24,893 bases of DNA from Jeotgalicoccus sp036782755. Lineage in GTDB: Bacteria > Bacillota > Bacilli > Staphylococcales > Salinicoccaceae. Below are positions 23,871-24,893 of this stretch, piece by piece; positions within the stretch are counted from its first letter, which is position 1; each line of letters opens with the position of its first letter. Below the pieces are notes generated by a model. The model was given only the letters and a program-made list of their open reading frames with translations. It made no database searches and was not told where the DNA came from. The stretch spans positions 1 through 24,893 of the forward strand of contig DAIPYL010000021.1 of assembly GCA_036782755.1 (NCBI GenBank), written 5' to 3'. Both the position numbers and the translations under genes were made by a program.

Positions 23871-24742
23871 TCAGCATCCTCGTAATAGCGCATAAAAATA
23901 TCTTCCAGCCGCGGCGGTGCGGTTGTTAAATTTTTCAGGTTATACAGTTTTAAATACTTTAGAAATTCCGGCACTCTGTCATTATCAACAAACAGATGAT
24001 AACCGTCATCCGATTCGGTAAATTCATGCACGAAGTCACGATGTTTTAAGGCGGTAATATCATCATCCGTCTCGATAATATATTCCATCCGGGTAATATG
24101 ACGCAGTTCTTTTAAGCTGCCGGACTCTATAATTTTACCGTCACGGATAATGGCAATCCGGTCAGCCAGTTTTTCAACTTCCGACAGAATATGGCTCGAC
24201 AGCAGAATTGTTTTCCCTGTCTCTTTTGCTTTCTGTACTTCTTCATGAAATACACGTTCCATCAGCGGGTCCAGTCCCGTCGTCGGCTCATCAAAGATTA
24301 ACAGCTCTGCATCGCTCAGGAATGCACTGATCAGCGCCACTTTCTGTCTGTTACCTTTAGAGTAGGTTTTACATTTTTTACTGCCGTCCAATTTAAATTT
24401 TTCAATAAGGCGCAGTTTTTCATCCGTATTTTTAAACCCGCGGGTCTTCATCATAAAATTAATTACTTCTTCACCGGTCAGATTTCCCCACAGGTTTACA
24501 TCTCCGGGAACATAAGCGATATTTTCAATATACTTCTTATCTTTTTTTATCTTTTTACCTGCATACATTATTTCCCCGTGCGTCGGTTTTAACGCACCGA
24601 TAATCATTCGTATCGTCGTTGATTTCCCCGCGCCGTTCGGGCCGATAAAACCAAACACTTCTCCTTTGTTCAAAGCGAAGGATAGATTTTCTGCAGCACG
24701 CACTTTCCCAAAATATTTTGAGACATTTTTCAGTTCCAGCAT
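23867..24742 (-). CDS. ABC exporter ATP-binding protein
   Basis: A 291-residue nucleotide-binding subunit for the adjoining permease. Walker A is GPNGAGKST (34-42), the degenerate signature is YSKGNRQKV (127-135), Walker B is LLIFDEP (147-153) and the switch histidine is His184 in LLSSHILSEVE. The signature departs from LSGGQ, as in several drug/bacteriocin exporter ATPases. A C-terminal domain (about 215-291) is typical of this subfamily. I start at MLELKNVSKYFG because GGAGG lies about 9 bases upstream; an open frame to 24811 includes that site. No regulator or two-component system is seen alongside. Confidence 0.92.
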   Translation of the reverse strand: MLELKNVSKYFGKVRAAENLSFALNKGEVFGFIGPNGAGKSTTIRMIIGALKPTHGEIMYAGKKIKKDKKYIENIAYVPGDVNLWGNLTGEEVINFMMKTRGFKNTDEKLRLIEKFKLDGSKKCKTYSKGNRQKVALISAFLSDAELLIFDEPTTGLDPLMERVFHEEVQKAKETGKTILLSSHILSEVEKLADRIAIIRDGKIIESGSLKELRHITRMEYIIETDDDITALKHRDFVHEFTESDDGYHLFVDNDRVPEFLKYLKLYNLKNLTTAPPRLEDIFMRYYEDAE

Positions 24743-24770
24743 TTTATGCCCCCTCCCTGATATCACCTCA

Positions 24771-24779
24771 ATTTTAACA
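24771..24779 (-). promoter_or_regulatory. Possible extended -10 promoter for the ABC exporter
   Basis: The minus strand has TGTTAAAAT, a TGn-extended -10 (5 of 6), about 30 bases before the ATPase start. There is no clear -35. The upstream terminator means the operon needs a promoter here. Confidence 0.35.
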
Positions 24780-24810
24780 TATTTATTTTCAGCCGGTTCT
24801 TTCAAACGCA

Positions 24811-24845
24811 AAAAAAGACCGGGACGATTGTCCCGGCCTTTCGAA
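24811..24845 (-). terminator. Intrinsic terminator of the gene entering from the right
   Basis: A hairpin with stem CCGGGAC/GTCCCGG and loop GATT, extended by AAAG/CTTT across a mismatch, is followed on the minus strand by seven T. It ends a minus-strand transcript coming from beyond the window and separates it from the ABC exporter. Confidence 0.85.
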
Positions 24846-24858
24846 TTTTATATTGTTA

Positions 24859-24893
24859 TTACAGTCTTGCACCACATACAGGCCATGGTGAAG
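24859..24893 (-). CDS. C-terminal end of an unidentified gene (partial)
   Basis: Only about ten codons are inside the window. The frame reading SPWPVCGARL ends in two successive TAA stops just before the terminator, which makes it the best of the three frames. The family cannot be recognised from this fragment. Confidence 0.35.
   Translation of the reverse strand, partial: SPWPVCGARL

Noticed and set aside
24743..24811. N-terminal extension of the ABC ATPase
   Set aside because: The extra 23 residues cover the ribosome binding site and the likely promoter and are not part of the ABC fold.

Overview
The window is chromosomal DNA from a low-GC Gram-positive bacterium of the Staphylococcaceae or a close relative. 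The best guess is a Jeotgalicoccus-, Salinicoccus- or Macrococcus-like genome rather than Staphylococcus aureus itself. Three things support this. SigB, RsbV/W, MazE, YidC and CshA closely resemble their staphylococcal counterparts. The order cshA - PH-domain genes - acpS - alr - mazEF - rsbUVW - sigB - tex is the staphylococcal order. The ddl-murF-rodA and tenA-thiDME neighbourhoods are present but altered: ddl and tenA are missing here. The genus is inference from remembered synteny, not from a search.

Layout, left to right. Positions 77-543 hold three tRNA genes on the minus strand (Gly-TCC, Leu-GAG, Glu-TTC) with strong sigma-A promoters. Next is katA (plus strand), with two PerR-type boxes upstream, one overlapping the -10 element. 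A perfect bidirectional terminator separates katA from the convergent stress-response block. That block, read on the minus strand from 15683 down to 2414, is: murF, an alpha/beta hydrolase, cshA, three membrane PH-domain genes, acpS, alr, mazE, mazF, rsbU, rsbV, rsbW, sigB and tex. Most of these genes abut or overlap. A sigma-B-type promoter between rsbU and rsbV would give positive autoregulation of rsbVW-sigB.

From 15779 rightwards, rodA (plus) diverges from murF. A 49-residue orphan gene (minus) and a cardiolipin synthase (plus) follow. Then, all on the minus strand, come yidC, the thiamine salvage genes thiE, thiM and thiD behind a TPP riboswitch with its own terminator, and a two-gene ABC exporter. 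The extreme right edge carries a terminator and the last codons of another minus-strand gene.

Functionally the window is a cell-envelope and stress neighbourhood. It covers peptidoglycan precursor and polymerisation (alr, murF, rodA), phospholipid and membrane protein biogenesis (cls, yidC, acpS, PH-domain proteins), general stress signalling (mazEF, rsbUVW, sigB), peroxide defence (katA), RNA turnover (cshA, tex) and thiamine salvage. There is no sign of an insertion sequence, prophage, CRISPR array or defence island. I found no wholly new system. The least explained parts are the PH-domain trio, the 49-residue protein, an orphan promoter with a dyad between two tRNA genes, and the ABC exporter.
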